NCBI RefSeq assembly: GCF_046530675.1
Contig: NZ_CP172558.1
Coordinates: 1,426,001-1,490,000 of the forward strand
Source: Chitinibacter sp046530675
GTDB lineage: Bacteria; Pseudomonadota; Gammaproteobacteria; Burkholderiales; Chitinibacteraceae
Length of the DNA: 64,000 nucleotides
Reading direction: 5' to 3'
How positions within the stretch are numbered: position 1 is the first letter of the stretch; every line of letters begins with the position of its first letter. Under the pieces are notes generated by a model. That model searched no databases. It had not been told where the DNA came from and saw only the letters and a list, made by a program, of their open reading frames with translations. Positions 50,300-58,381 of this stretch are shown here, in pieces. The position numbers and the translations under genes are program-made.

Positions 50300-50403
50300 G
50301 AAAAGCGTTCGACGCAGAAGTGCAAAGACGCAGAGAAAACCAGTCAAGAAAAGATTCTTGGCGTCTGCTGCGCTGTTGCGTCTGATTTTAAGGCTGTTCT
50401 TGA
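50300..50403. repeat. ~105-bp GACGCAGAG-type dispersed repeat, copy A
   Basis: It begins GAAAAGCGTTCGACGC, contains AAAGACGCAGAGAAAACC and ends with a GTTGCGTCTGATTTTAAG arm that is inverse in character to its left arm. It is clearly related to the sequence at 58250-58360. Repeats of the form ACGCAAAGGCGCAGAG...TTTGCGTC are widespread in proteobacterial genomes. Confidence 0.6.
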
Positions 50404-50534
50404 ATGAGTGGCATTAAGTATCTGATGGGTATGTTCCGCAATGCCTTTTCTCTATTGCTCTCTGTTTGAATACAATGGCTAGGTATATTTTGGCTGAAGC
50501 GATCATATACACTACAGCCAACACTGGAGCCGCA

Positions 50535-51233
50535 ATGACCGCCAAAATCCTGATCGTCGAGGACGATAGCCAGATCAGCGCCAATATTTATGACTACCTC
50601 AGCGCGCGCGGATTTATTCCCGATGCCGCGCCCAATGCAGGTGTAGCTTTGCATTTGCTGGCGAGTCAACACTTTGACCTGATCGTGCTCGATCTGGGGC
50701 TGCCGGGAATGAACGGCTTGAGTCTGGCGCGGCATGTGCGTGAGCAATTGTCTTTGGATATCCCTATCCTGATGCTGACTGCACGCGATACGCTCGATGA
50801 CAAGGAAGCCGGGTTTGCCGCCGGAGCCGACGATTACCTGCTCAAACCTTTTTCGCTCAAAGAGCTGGAAATGCGGGTCAATGCGCTGATCCGGCGCGCG
50901 AGCGGCCAACTTACCGCGCAGGTTTTGCGTTGCGGCGCTATCGTGTTCGATCCGAAAACCGGGCAGGCTTTCTGGCAATCGCAAGCTTTGAAGCTGGCGC
51001 CCAAAACGCTGTTGCTGTTGCAGGCGTTTCTGGCACGACCCAATAGCCTGTTTACCCGCGAGCAGCTTGAGCTGGCGGTCTGGGGCGAGGCGCAGGATAG
51101 CAGCGATACACTGCGTTATCATCTCTCGCAATTGCGGCGCGCGCTGAGCTTGCCAGACGGCAGTAGCCCAATCCAGACCGTGCATGGCCGCGGTTATATG
51201 CTGGTCGAAGGCGGTGATGTATGCGCGAAATAA
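50535..51233 (+). CDS. OmpR/PmrA-type response regulator (ColR/PmrA-like)
   Basis: A 232-residue winged-helix regulator. The receiver has acids in ILIVEDDSQ, phospho-acceptor Asp53 (LIVLDLGLPGMNG), Thr in MLTARD and Lys in LLKPF. The C-terminal winged helix has LLQAFLARPNSLFTREQLEL and the DSSDTLRYHLSQLRRAL recognition region with VHGRGYML. The ATG at 50535 with GGAG upstream is chosen. It overlaps the downstream kinase gene by 13 bases. The operon includes PAP2 and EptA genes, so by analogy with PmrA or ColR it probably activates lipid A modification; this is inference from context. Confidence 0.85.
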   Translation: MTAKILIVEDDSQISANIYDYLSARGFIPDAAPNAGVALHLLASQHFDLIVLDLGLPGMNGLSLARHVREQLSLDIPILMLTARDTLDDKEAGFAAGADDYLLKPFSLKELEMRVNALIRRASGQLTAQVLRCGAIVFDPKTGQAFWQSQALKLAPKTLLLLQAFLARPNSLFTREQLELAVWGEAQDSSDTLRYHLSQLRRALSLPDGSSPIQTVHGRGYMLVEGGDVCAK

Positions 51234-52495
51234 GTTTGCGGCGCCGGATTGCGCTGGGCTTTGCGCTGTTGAGCATTTGTTCGCTGATCGCGCTGGCCGC
51301 TTCATTACTGATTTCGGCCGAAGAATACGAAGAAGAATTGATCGATGAAGTGGTCAATACCGCCTTGCACCAGATCGAAGCGCAATGGCCGGTCACAGGG
51401 AGCCTGGTTTTACCCAGAAACTTCACGTTTTATCATGCGCCGCTGGGAATGAAGCCTGCCGGGTTGCCGGTACCCATCACGCGCTTTGCCGTTGGCAACG
51501 CCGAATATTTTGTCGATGGTCGTGAATATCATGTCGGTGTTCGCGAACACGATGGCGAGCGGCTCTATGTGTTGTATGACACCGAAGAGCACGAAAGACG
51601 CCTGGGCAATATCTATCTGGGTGCGAGCCTGGCGGTCGTTCTGCTCAGTATTCTGGCCGGGCTGGCTGGGCATTTTCTGGCTGCCAGCATATTGCGGCAG
51701 CTTTCGGCGCTGACGCTGGCGGTCGAAAATGATCAGTCGCCGGCGCTGTCACAAATTCAGGATAGGGAGGTGCGGGTACTGTCGCGGGCGATCAGCGATG
51801 CCAGAGAGCAGACCGCGCAATTATTGCAACGGGAACGCGAATTTACCGCGCATGTGGGGCATGAATTGCGTACACCACTGACGCGTATTGCGACCAGCGC
51901 CGAGCTATTGCGTGAATTGTCAGATCTGCCCGAGGCAGATATGCAGCGCTTGCGGCAAATCGAGCTGGATGCGGCCGACATGCAGGCTCGCCTGACTGCA
52001 TTGCTGTTTCTGGCGCGCGAATTGCATGCCATGCATCTGGCTGACGTAGACTTGCATGCGACCGTCGAGCAGTCGCTGCTGCATTTAGCCGGTCAAAAGC
52101 CGCAAATTGCACGTCAGAACCGGGTTGAAACCGGTCTGATCATTCAGGCTGACCCTCAATTGTTGCAAATGCTGATCGACAATCTGCTGGGCAATGCGCT
52201 GCGTTATACGCAGGAAGGACAAATCATCATCGGCTGGCAGGCAGGTGTATTGTACGTTGCCGATAGTGGTGAAGGCATCGCCAAATCCGATATATTGCGT
52301 CTGCAGCAACCTTTCGAGCGAGCCAGCAGCTTGCCCGACGGTTTCGGTCTGGGTCTGGCCATTGTCAGCCGGATTTGCGAAGCGCACGGCTGGCACTGGA
52401 CGATAGACAGTCAGGCCGGACAGGGGACGCGGATCACGATCCAGATGCTGCCGGATTCAGGCTTGCCACCTCACAAAACCCTCACAAAAACCTAA
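51221..52495 (+). CDS. Sensor histidine kinase of the envelope module (ColS/PmrB-like)
   Basis: A 424-residue inner-membrane kinase. Helix 1 is about residues 10-32, the periplasmic domain about 33-128, helix 2 about 131-154. HisKA contains FTAHVGHELRTPLTRIATSA (His214) and the ATPase ends GFGLGLAIVSRICEAHG. The periplasmic part has acidic ExxE patterns at Glu34/Glu37, Glu35/Glu38 and Glu122/Glu125; such patterns bind Fe3+, Al3+ or Zn2+ in PmrB and ColS, so a metal or cation signal is possible but unproven. It overlaps the regulator gene by 13 bases and is followed after a 60-base gap by the PAP2 gene. Confidence 0.85.
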   Translation: MREISLRRRIALGFALLSICSLIALAASLLISAEEYEEELIDEVVNTALHQIEAQWPVTGSLVLPRNFTFYHAPLGMKPAGLPVPITRFAVGNAEYFVDGREYHVGVREHDGERLYVLYDTEEHERRLGNIYLGASLAVVLLSILAGLAGHFLAASILRQLSALTLAVENDQSPALSQIQDREVRVLSRAISDAREQTAQLLQREREFTAHVGHELRTPLTRIATSAELLRELSDLPEADMQRLRQIELDAADMQARLTALLFLARELHAMHLADVDLHATVEQSLLHLAGQKPQIARQNRVETGLIIQADPQLLQMLIDNLLGNALRYTQEGQIIIGWQAGVLYVADSGEGIAKSDILRLQQPFERASSLPDGFGLGLAIVSRICEAHGWHWTIDSQAGQGTRITIQMLPDSGLPPHKTLTKT

Positions 52496-52555
52496 GCTTT
52501 TACTCACAGTAGCCCAACTAGACTCGGCGTTTTCTTGCTGATTCTGGTTGAGCTC

Positions 52556-53272
52556 ATGAACCGCGCCTCGCCCGCCTTTTATCTCTCGCATCTGTTGTTG
52601 CCGTTGGGTTTTGCCGCATTTTTACTGTGGTTTTATCCGCTCAACTGGGATCTGGCGCTGATCTCGCCGTATTACGACACGGCGCAGCAGTTATTTCCGC
52701 TGAAAAACAATTTCTTCCTCGAAGCAGTCATGCATAGCGCGCTCAAAAGTGCGCTGTGGTTTATCCCGCTGGCGCTAGTGGCGCTGTTGTTCTGGTCGCA
52801 CATTTCGCCCGAACTCATTGCCCATCGTCGCCGGATGATCTGGTTATTGCTCGGTCTGCTGCTTTCGGCGCTCGTCGTGCAACTGCTCAAGCGCAACAGC
52901 ATTCATGCCTGCCCGTGGGATCTGAGTCTCTTTGGCGGCTCGGCACCGCTATTGCCGCTATTTGGCGATTTACCTGATGGCGTAAACCCCGGGCACTGTT
53001 TTCCTGGCGGACATGCCTCAGGCGGCTTTGCCTTACTGGCTTTTTACTTTGCATTTCGTGATGACCAGCGCCGCTGGGCGATCCGGGGCTTGCTGCTGGC
53101 AAGCACGCTGGGCTTTGCGATGGGCTGGTCGCAAATGATGCGCGGCGCGCATTTCCTTTCGCACAATCTATGGACTTTCTGGTGGGTATGGATGGTTCTG
53201 ACCATGCTGTATATGGTCTGGCCGCCTATACCCCGTCCGATGGAGAGCAAACTGGAGCAAAAATCATGCTGA
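52556..53272 (+). CDS. PAP2-family membrane phosphatase
   Basis: A 238-residue polytopic membrane phosphatase. The PAP2 motif blocks are variant but present: block 1 LKRNSIHACPWDL, block 2 FPGGHASGG (PGGH in place of PSGH) and block 3 MRGAHFLSHNLW with its Arg and His. Five or six hydrophobic helices are visible. Such enzymes act on membrane lipid phosphates such as undecaprenyl diphosphate, phosphatidate or lipid A. Located between the two-component genes and an EptA-type gene, with which it overlaps by 7 bases, a lipid A 1-phosphate phosphatase (LpxE-like) role is attractive, since LpxE and EptA cooperate in Helicobacter. The ATG at 52556 is chosen over an upstream TTG. Confidence 0.82.
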   Translation: MNRASPAFYLSHLLLPLGFAAFLLWFYPLNWDLALISPYYDTAQQLFPLKNNFFLEAVMHSALKSALWFIPLALVALLFWSHISPELIAHRRRMIWLLLGLLLSALVVQLLKRNSIHACPWDLSLFGGSAPLLPLFGDLPDGVNPGHCFPGGHASGGFALLAFYFAFRDDQRRWAIRGLLLASTLGFAMGWSQMMRGAHFLSHNLWTFWWVWMVLTMLYMVWPPIPRPMESKLEQKSC

Positions 53273-54921
53273 TTCGTTCACTCCCACTCCTGCGAATGAG
53301 CGCCGAGCGTCTCACTGCGAGCTGTGTGTTGTTTTTACTTATCGCTTGCAATCACGTTTTCTGGCAAAAGCTGATCGCCGCGCAGCAACCTGATTCATTC
53401 GGCGGCTGGTTTTTTGTCGGCGTCGGGTTTGTTTTTCTGTTTCTACTGTTTAACGCCATTCTGACCTTGATTGCACTGCCTTATGTTTTCAAGCCGGTGA
53501 TGAGCGCAATCTTGCTGATCACGCCTTTTGTCGTGTATTTCATGAGCCAGTACGGCGTGATGATTAATGCGCAAATGATCCAGAATGCCGTCGAAACCAA
53601 TCCGGCTGAAACGCGCGATTTGCTGACGATCAAATTGCTGGTGTATGTCTTATTGCTGGGGGTGTTGCCGCTGACGATGCTCTGGCGTACGTCGATTCAT
53701 TTCCGGCCATTTCAGCGTGAATTGCTGATCAAGGTTGGCGTGCTGGGGGGCAGTTTTCTGCTGATCGGCCTGATTGCCGCCGGGTTTTACAAGGATTTTG
53801 CATCGCTATTTCGCAATCACCGTGAATTACGCTATCTGCTGGCGCCGAGCAATTACATTCAGGCGGCCAGCAGTTATCTGAAAAAAAATGCGGCGTTAAA
53901 ACCGGTCATCGTCGAGCCGATTGGGCAGGATGCCAGGCTGGGTGCTACTTGGGCGAAGACCGTGCGCCCCAGTCTGACAGTGCTGGTCGTCGGTGAAACT
54001 GCGCGGGCGGCTAATTTCTCGCTCAATGGTTACGAGCGTGAAACCAATCCCGAGCTGAAAAAAATCGATGGATTGATCAATTTCCCGGATTTTCACTCTT
54101 GCGGCACTGATACTGCCGTCTCGGTACCGTGCATGTTCTCGATGTTCGAGCGCAGCGATTATTCGGATGAGCAGGCTAAAAGCCATCAGGGCTTGCTCGA
54201 TATCATGCAGCGCGCCGGTTTGCAGGTGAGCTGGCGTGATAATCAATCCGGCTGCAAAGGGGCGTGTGACCGCGTGCCCAATGAAAGCACTTCACAGCAG
54301 CCTGATCCGGCTTTATGTCGTGATGGCGAATGCTGGGATGAAATGCTGCTGAAAAATCTGCAGACGCGAATCGACGCAATCAGCCGGGGGCAAAAATCCG
54401 CCGTGCTGGTGCTGCATATGATGGGCAGCCACGGCCCGGCCTATTACAAACGCTACCCGGCGCAATTTGAGCGATTTGTGCCAGCGTGCAAAACCAATCA
54501 GCTTGATCGCTGCAGTCAGCGCGAGATTATGAACAGCTATGACAATACCTTGCTGTATACCGATCATGTGCTGGCCAGCTTGGTGAAAACCTTGCAGCAA
54601 AATACGGATAAGCTCAATACGGCTATGGTGTATATGTCTGATCACGGCGAATCTATTGGCGAGAGAGGGTTATACCTGCATGGTTCCCCGTATGTCATTG
54701 CGCCAGATTTTCAGACGCATATTCCGGCGCTGATGTGGTTTTCTCCGCAATACGCGCAAAGCCGTGGTCTGAATGCCGCTTGTGTGAAACAGCATGCGGG
54801 AGAGCGCTATTCGCACGACAATCTGTTTCACTCGATGCTGGGGCTGCTGGATGTGCAAACCCGGGAATATCAGCGCGGGCTGGACATGTTTGCGGCCTGC
54901 CAGATCAAGACGGCACTTTAA
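53266..54921 (+). CDS. eptA: EptA-type lipid A phosphoethanolamine transferase
   Basis: A 551-residue enzyme with about five N-terminal membrane helices (to about residue 175) and a periplasmic sulfatase-fold catalytic domain. Visible catalytic features are Glu244 (LVVGETARA), the nucleophile Thr283 in SCGTDTAVSVPC, the C279-C289 pair and metal ligands in the VYMSDHGESIGE segment; HMMGSHGP and the Cys-rich GCKGACDRVP and CRDGECWDE loops are family features. It transfers phosphoethanolamine from phosphatidylethanolamine to lipid A phosphate, lowering negative charge. The ATG at 53266 with GGAG upstream is chosen; the open frame from 53170 is the PAP2 gene in another frame. It converges with the next gene, overlapping by 17 bases. 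Confidence 0.92.
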   Translation: MLIRSLPLLRMSAERLTASCVLFLLIACNHVFWQKLIAAQQPDSFGGWFFVGVGFVFLFLLFNAILTLIALPYVFKPVMSAILLITPFVVYFMSQYGVMINAQMIQNAVETNPAETRDLLTIKLLVYVLLLGVLPLTMLWRTSIHFRPFQRELLIKVGVLGGSFLLIGLIAAGFYKDFASLFRNHRELRYLLAPSNYIQAASSYLKKNAALKPVIVEPIGQDARLGATWAKTVRPSLTVLVVGETARAANFSLNGYERETNPELKKIDGLINFPDFHSCGTDTAVSVPCMFSMFERSDYSDEQAKSHQGLLDIMQRAGLQVSWRDNQSGCKGACDRVPNESTSQQPDPALCRDGECWDEMLLKNLQTRIDAISRGQKSAVLVLHMMGSHGPAYYKRYPAQFERFVPACKTNQLDRCSQREIMNSYDNTLLYTDHVLASLVKTLQQNTDKLNTAMVYMSDHGESIGERGLYLHGSPYVIAPDFQTHIPALMWFSPQYAQSRGLNAACVKQHAGERYSHDNLFHSMLGLLDVQTREYQRGLDMFAACQIKTAL

Positions 54922-55735
54922 GTAGCTGGGCGAGCTGGTGCATCACTGTGCCAGCGCCCTGCAATGACACGACGTCGCGCCCCCATGGTTTGCGCTGTGT
55001 GGGCAGAAATCTGAGCCAGCTCAGGCTGGCTGTACTGTGCTTGATCAGTGTTTGTACCGCGGTCGTGTCCTGAGCGATGTAATGCTGCAGGCGCACTGCC
55101 AGCGTTGAAGGATCTTGATCAAGTAAATAGGCAGTTGAGTGCAGGTATAACAACCAGTCCCTTGCCTGACCTTGCTCCTGAGCTAATACCCCGGTTGGGT
55201 CATCCTCGAAGTCGATAAAGATCACCCGACCATTTTGCATCTCATCCGCTTGCCAGTGCATATTGCGCGCGAAAGCCTGACTAAGCATCTGGCCCTTTTG
55301 GTGCGTCGCCAGAATCGCCGCCAGCCCGGCCTCCCAAATGGCCTGTTTGCTGGGGACGCCTGCGGGTAACGGATTGCAGCCGAGTAGCCAGTCTATCGAC
55401 CACGGGCCGGCATCGCTGAGCGCAATCCAGTCGTCGGCGACGTGCAAAAGCTGCGGAACGCTGACTCCAGCCGCTGCCAGCGCACGCAGTCGGTGTACTT
55501 CAGTCGCTTGCCCCTGTGCGCCGCCGAAAGCCGGTACTGCGGCGAGGATAGGCTGGCGAAAAGTCTTGGCCAGTAAATTGAGTGCGCCATAAGCCAGTGG
55601 TCGGGCACGGCTTTCCTGGCGTTTGATGATCATGCTTTGTCCAGCAAAAGTCAGATGCTGGACACGCCCCGGCTGGCTGGCAATATGCTGCTCGATATAC
55701 CGGATTTGCTCCGGAGACAGAGTGGTAGATGACAT
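54905..55735 (-). CDS. Kinase-fold protein, WaaP/Kdo kinase/BUD32-like
   Basis: A 276-residue cytoplasmic protein with features of the small protein-kinase-like fold: a Lys-bearing strand (HLTFAGQSMIIKRQES), ATEVHRLRALAAAGVSVPQLL (the alpha-C Glu), a hinge (DAGPWSIDWLLG), an ARNMHWQADEM catalytic-loop-like stretch with Asn and a DFE-type metal motif in VIFIDFEDDP. The catalytic Asp that normally precedes the loop Asn is not obvious, as HxxN replaces HxDxxxxN, so activity is uncertain. The family includes LPS-core kinases, and its convergence with eptA fits an LPS role, which is inference. The start at 55735 gives MSSTTLSPEQIRYIEQ. Confidence 0.65.
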   Translation of the reverse strand: MSSTTLSPEQIRYIEQHIASQPGRVQHLTFAGQSMIIKRQESRARPLAYGALNLLAKTFRQPILAAVPAFGGAQGQATEVHRLRALAAAGVSVPQLLHVADDWIALSDAGPWSIDWLLGCNPLPAGVPSKQAIWEAGLAAILATHQKGQMLSQAFARNMHWQADEMQNGRVIFIDFEDDPTGVLAQEQGQARDWLLYLHSTAYLLDQDPSTLAVRLQHYIAQDTTAVQTLIKHSTASLSWLRFLPTQRKPWGRDVVSLQGAGTVMHQLAQLLKVPS

Positions 55736-55813
55736 GGCGTGCTCGCAGCAGGGAAGATCGCGATTATAAGCGCTAAACCCAAAGTTCCCACACTGCGCTG
55801 TCGCACCTTGGGT

Positions 55814-56440
55814 CTAGCGTTTCATGATCCAGTCAATCAACGGTTGCCATTCTTCCCGGTCGCGCTGGGTTTTGCTGTGTGGCAAGTCAAACAGCGTCAT
55901 GCCGCGCTGGATGGTCTGGTTATACAGCTGGGTATCGCGGATCGTCGTGATCAATGGAATGTCGAACTTGTGCAGAAATTCGGGGAGTTGTTGCGCCGAT
56001 TGCGTGCGTGAATTGATTCGCATGCCGACAGCACCGACCTGCACTTCGTCGCGGCGTACTGCTTTCATTTCGGCCAGCTCGTCAAAGAAATCGGCAATCG
56101 CCCACAGGTCAAACGCCGATGGCAGCAGCGGAACGACGACATGATCGACGATTTTCAGTACTTTTTTCAGCTTGGCGCTGCCAAAACACGCGGGGGTATC
56201 AAGAATTGCGACCTGACAGCCTTTGGGTGGCCGAGCGATCTGATCGGCGCCGATGTCCCAGCGTTCAATGCGCGGTAAAGTTTCCGGGCGTAAATCAAGC
56301 CAGTGATGGCTCGAATGCTGTTTATCCAGATCGCCGAGCATGACACGTGCTTCCTGCCAGGCAAACCAGCTTGCGAGATGGGTGGAGAGGGTGGATTTAC
56401 CGCTGCCGCCTTTGGGGTTGACGACCAGAATCTTGCGCAT
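55814..56440 (-). CDS. Orphan ParA/MinD-family ATPase
   Basis: A 208-residue deviant Walker A ATPase: VVNPKGGSGKSTLSTHLA (Lys10 and Lys15), A' box ILDTPACF and B box VVVPLLPSAFDL. ParA relatives position DNA, plasmids or protein clusters. No parB or parS-like array is next to it, so its cargo is unknown. The ATG at 56440 gives the canonical MRKILVVN start but has no Shine-Dalgarno sequence, because the MITE-like element ends four bases before it. An in-frame TTG at 56500 would give 20 extra residues encoded by the element. Confidence 0.85.
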   Translation of the reverse strand: MRKILVVNPKGGSGKSTLSTHLASWFAWQEARVMLGDLDKQHSSHHWLDLRPETLPRIERWDIGADQIARPPKGCQVAILDTPACFGSAKLKKVLKIVDHVVVPLLPSAFDLWAIADFFDELAEMKAVRRDEVQVGAVGMRINSRTQSAQQLPEFLHKFDIPLITTIRDTQLYNQTIQRGMTLFDLPHSKTQRDREEWQPLIDWIMKR

Positions 56441-56444
56441 ACTA

Positions 56445-56709
56445 GGCTCTGTTGACACTTGGTTTACGGTCGCGCTGGCGCGATTTTTGTGACGAATCAA
56501 GGCGTTGACTGCGAGGCATAGTTATTCTATGGGAGCAGGCAATAACGCAGAGTCGTCACAAAAAGCGCCCAGCCCGGAGGGTTTGGCTATTTTTGGCCTG
56601 ACACTGCGTTGCAAAACCTTCGCATAGAAGGCTATGTGTCAGGCTTTGCGCCTTGTTTCAGGCCAAAACCAGCACAAACGCGATTCGCAAACCAAGTGTC
56701 AACAGAGCC
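56445..56709. mobile_element. 265-bp MITE-like element with 21-bp terminal inverted repeats and TA flanks
   Basis: The ends GGCTCTGTTGACACTTGGTT... (56445-56465) and their exact complement (56689-56709) are perfect 21-bp inverted repeats. TA lies on both sides (56443-56444 and 56710-56711), as left by IS630/Tc1-type transposition. There is no transposase. Internal hairpins are visible: 484-495 with 553-564 (TTTTTGTGACGA, 12 bp, coordinates +56000), 591-601 with 658-668 (TTTTGGCCTGA) and an alternative 596-604 with 636-644 (GCCTGACAC). It fills the gap upstream of the ParA gene. Confidence 0.8.
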
Positions 56710-56830
56710 TAACAACCAGAACATAAAGCGAGGTGATTATGTCAGAAATTGCCGGGTTAAATGTGACAGATTTGTTAAATTTCGGCCTAAATGTGAAATT
56801 TTGATGTCAGCAATCGATTTGTCTCCTTAA

Positions 56831-56879
56831 GGGTATGTGCGTGAGGCTTAATATTTTTGATTGCTACCAGTAATTACCT
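56831..56879. repeat. 49-bp GGGTAT...TTACCT element, copy 7
   Basis: It begins GGGTATGTGCGTGAGGCTTA and ends CCAGTAATTACCT. It lies between the MITE-like element and the tal terminator. Confidence 0.4.
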
Positions 56880-56891
56880 ATGGTGGGTATG

Positions 56892-56919
56892 AAAAAGCCC
56901 CGCTTATCGGCGGGGCTTT
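56892..56919 (-). terminator. Terminator of tal
   Basis: Stem AAAGCCCCGC / GCGGGGCTTT, loop TTATCG, followed on the minus strand by T. It lies 28 bases beyond the tal stop. Confidence 0.92.
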
Positions 56920-56946
56920 CTGGGATGAAACAGGCTTGAAGCAGGA

Positions 56947-58026
56947 TTATTTAGTCAGCTCGAGCAGTTTGACGAAAGCTTCGTCGAATTGTTTCAAACC
57001 ATCGACCTGCAATTGCTCGCCAGCGAGGTTGTAGTTGATCCCCAGTTTGCGTACGGCGACCAAGGTTGCTACGGCTGCGTCGGTGCCGGTTTCCAGTGTA
57101 TTCGCGGCATTGCCGTGGTCGCGGAACAGCGCCAGCGTCGCGTCCGGAACGGTGTTAACGGTTTCCGGTCCGATCAGGTCTTCAACGTACATCACGTCGC
57201 TGTAGGCCTTGTTTTTAGTGCCGGTTGACGCCCACAGCAGGCGTTGCGGGTTGGCGCCTTTGGCTTTGAGCGCAGCAAAACGGCTGCCCTGGAACAGGCC
57301 TTTATAGTGCTGGTAAGCCACTTTCACGAATGACTTGGCGACAGTACCGCGCAGCGCCAGCGCTTCAGGCGTGCCGATCGCGTCCAGTTGCGGGTCGATC
57401 AGGCTATCAACGCGAGACAGGAAGACTGAAGCAACGGCTTGGACTTTATCGACTGGCAGACCCGCCGCAGCGCGTGCTTCCAGACCACGGATGTAGGCCG
57501 TCAGTACGTTGTCGACGTGCTTCAGATTGAACATCAGCGTGATGTTGACGTTAATGCCCGAAGTGATCAGCTCTTCAAAAGCGATCACGCCGGCGTCGGT
57601 GGCCGGTACTTTGATCATCGCGTTCGGGCGGTTAATCGCGGCCCACAGGCGTTTGGCATTATCAATCGTGCCTTGCGCGTCGTTGGCCAGCGTCGGTGAT
57701 ACTTCGAGGCTGACATAACCATCGAGACCATTCGTTGCGTCGTACATCGAACGAGTCAGATCGCAAGTAGCCTGGATATCAGGCACAACCAGCGCTTCGT
57801 AACGTTGTTCGGCAGTCAGGTTTTGTTTTTTTAATTCGGCCAGATCGCCGGTGTAGAGCGGATCAGATGAAATCGATTTATAGAAAATCGCCGGGTTGGA
57901 CGTAACGCCAGCGATGTCGTCTTCGGAAATCAGACGCGCCAGTTCGCCAGAGGCCAACAGACCACGGGAAAGGTTGTCCAGCCAGATACGTTGGCCGAAA
58001 GGTTTGATTGCGGCAATTCTGCTCAT
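56947..58026 (-). CDS. tal: Transaldolase
   Basis: A 359-residue TIM-barrel enzyme of the pentose phosphate pathway that transfers dihydroxyacetone from sedoheptulose 7-phosphate. It starts MSRIAAIKPFGQRIWLDNLS, then GVTSNPAIFYKSI, DGYVSLEVSPTLAND, and the Schiff-base Lys in AMIKVPATDAGV; NINITLMF-like and VASVFLSRVDSLID regions follow. The sequence fits the longer TAL subfamily (about 360 residues, GSxxF...LLWASTGTKN) rather than the 317-residue E. coli TalB. It is monocistronic, with a strong terminator. Confidence 0.95.
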   Translation of the reverse strand: MSRIAAIKPFGQRIWLDNLSRGLLASGELARLISEDDIAGVTSNPAIFYKSISSDPLYTGDLAELKKQNLTAEQRYEALVVPDIQATCDLTRSMYDATNGLDGYVSLEVSPTLANDAQGTIDNAKRLWAAINRPNAMIKVPATDAGVIAFEELITSGINVNITLMFNLKHVDNVLTAYIRGLEARAAAGLPVDKVQAVASVFLSRVDSLIDPQLDAIGTPEALALRGTVAKSFVKVAYQHYKGLFQGSRFAALKAKGANPQRLLWASTGTKNKAYSDVMYVEDLIGPETVNTVPDATLALFRDHGNAANTLETGTDAAVATLVAVRKLGINYNLAGEQLQVDGLKQFDEAFVKLLELTK

Positions 58027-58249
58027 GGTGTGAGACCTCGTGAGAATGGAGAGTAATACAAAGACAGAAGCATCTTAATCAAAGAGCCGCCCCTTGCCTT
58101 TGCTCAGGCGCAAAAAAAATGCGATTGCAGCAATTTACGGTGACTTGGGTTTGTGGGCAAGGGGCGCGGGACAGAATCTGCTGCGGATTTGCGGCAAGGC
58201 CGGTGCAACAAGGTGCGCTGAGGTCGCGCGATCACACGGTAAACAGCTT

Positions 58250-58360
58250 GAAAAGCTTTCGACGCTAGGCGCAAGGACGCAGAGAAAACCCATCAAGATA
58301 GACGCTGATTTCCTCCGTGCTTCTGTGTTTTTGCGTCGGATTTTTAAGATTTTCTCTTAA
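58250..58360. repeat. ~110-bp GACGCAGAG-type dispersed repeat, copy B
   Basis: It begins GAAAAGCTTTCGACGC, contains AAGGACGCAGAGAAAACCC and ends TTTTTGCGTCGGATTTTTAAG. It aligns over nearly its whole length with 50300-50403, with small insertions. Confidence 0.6.
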
Positions 58361-58381
58361 GGGAGCGGCAGTGGGGGTGGT

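Larger units (their letters stand above)
49599..50534. other. Gene-poor ~0.9 kb region between chitinase and the two-component genes
   Basis: No convincing protein gene lies here; minus-strand open frames (49714-49992, 49851-50108) lack any recognised content. It holds a promoter-like sequence near 50023, an intrinsic terminator at 50245-50275 (candidate small RNA between them), a dispersed 105-bp repeat at 50300-50403 and a GGCTAGGTATATTTTGGCTG sequence at 50477-50496 that resembles the left half of the dispersed ~49-bp element. Confidence 0.55.

Noticed and set aside
56609..56830. Plus-strand open frame of 73 codons
   Set aside because: It begins inside the MITE-like element and reads through its inverted repeat; an artefact of the element.
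58094..58360. Plus-strand open frame of 88 codons upstream of tal
   Set aside because: Most of it is the GACGCAGAG-type repeat; no ribosome site or domain.
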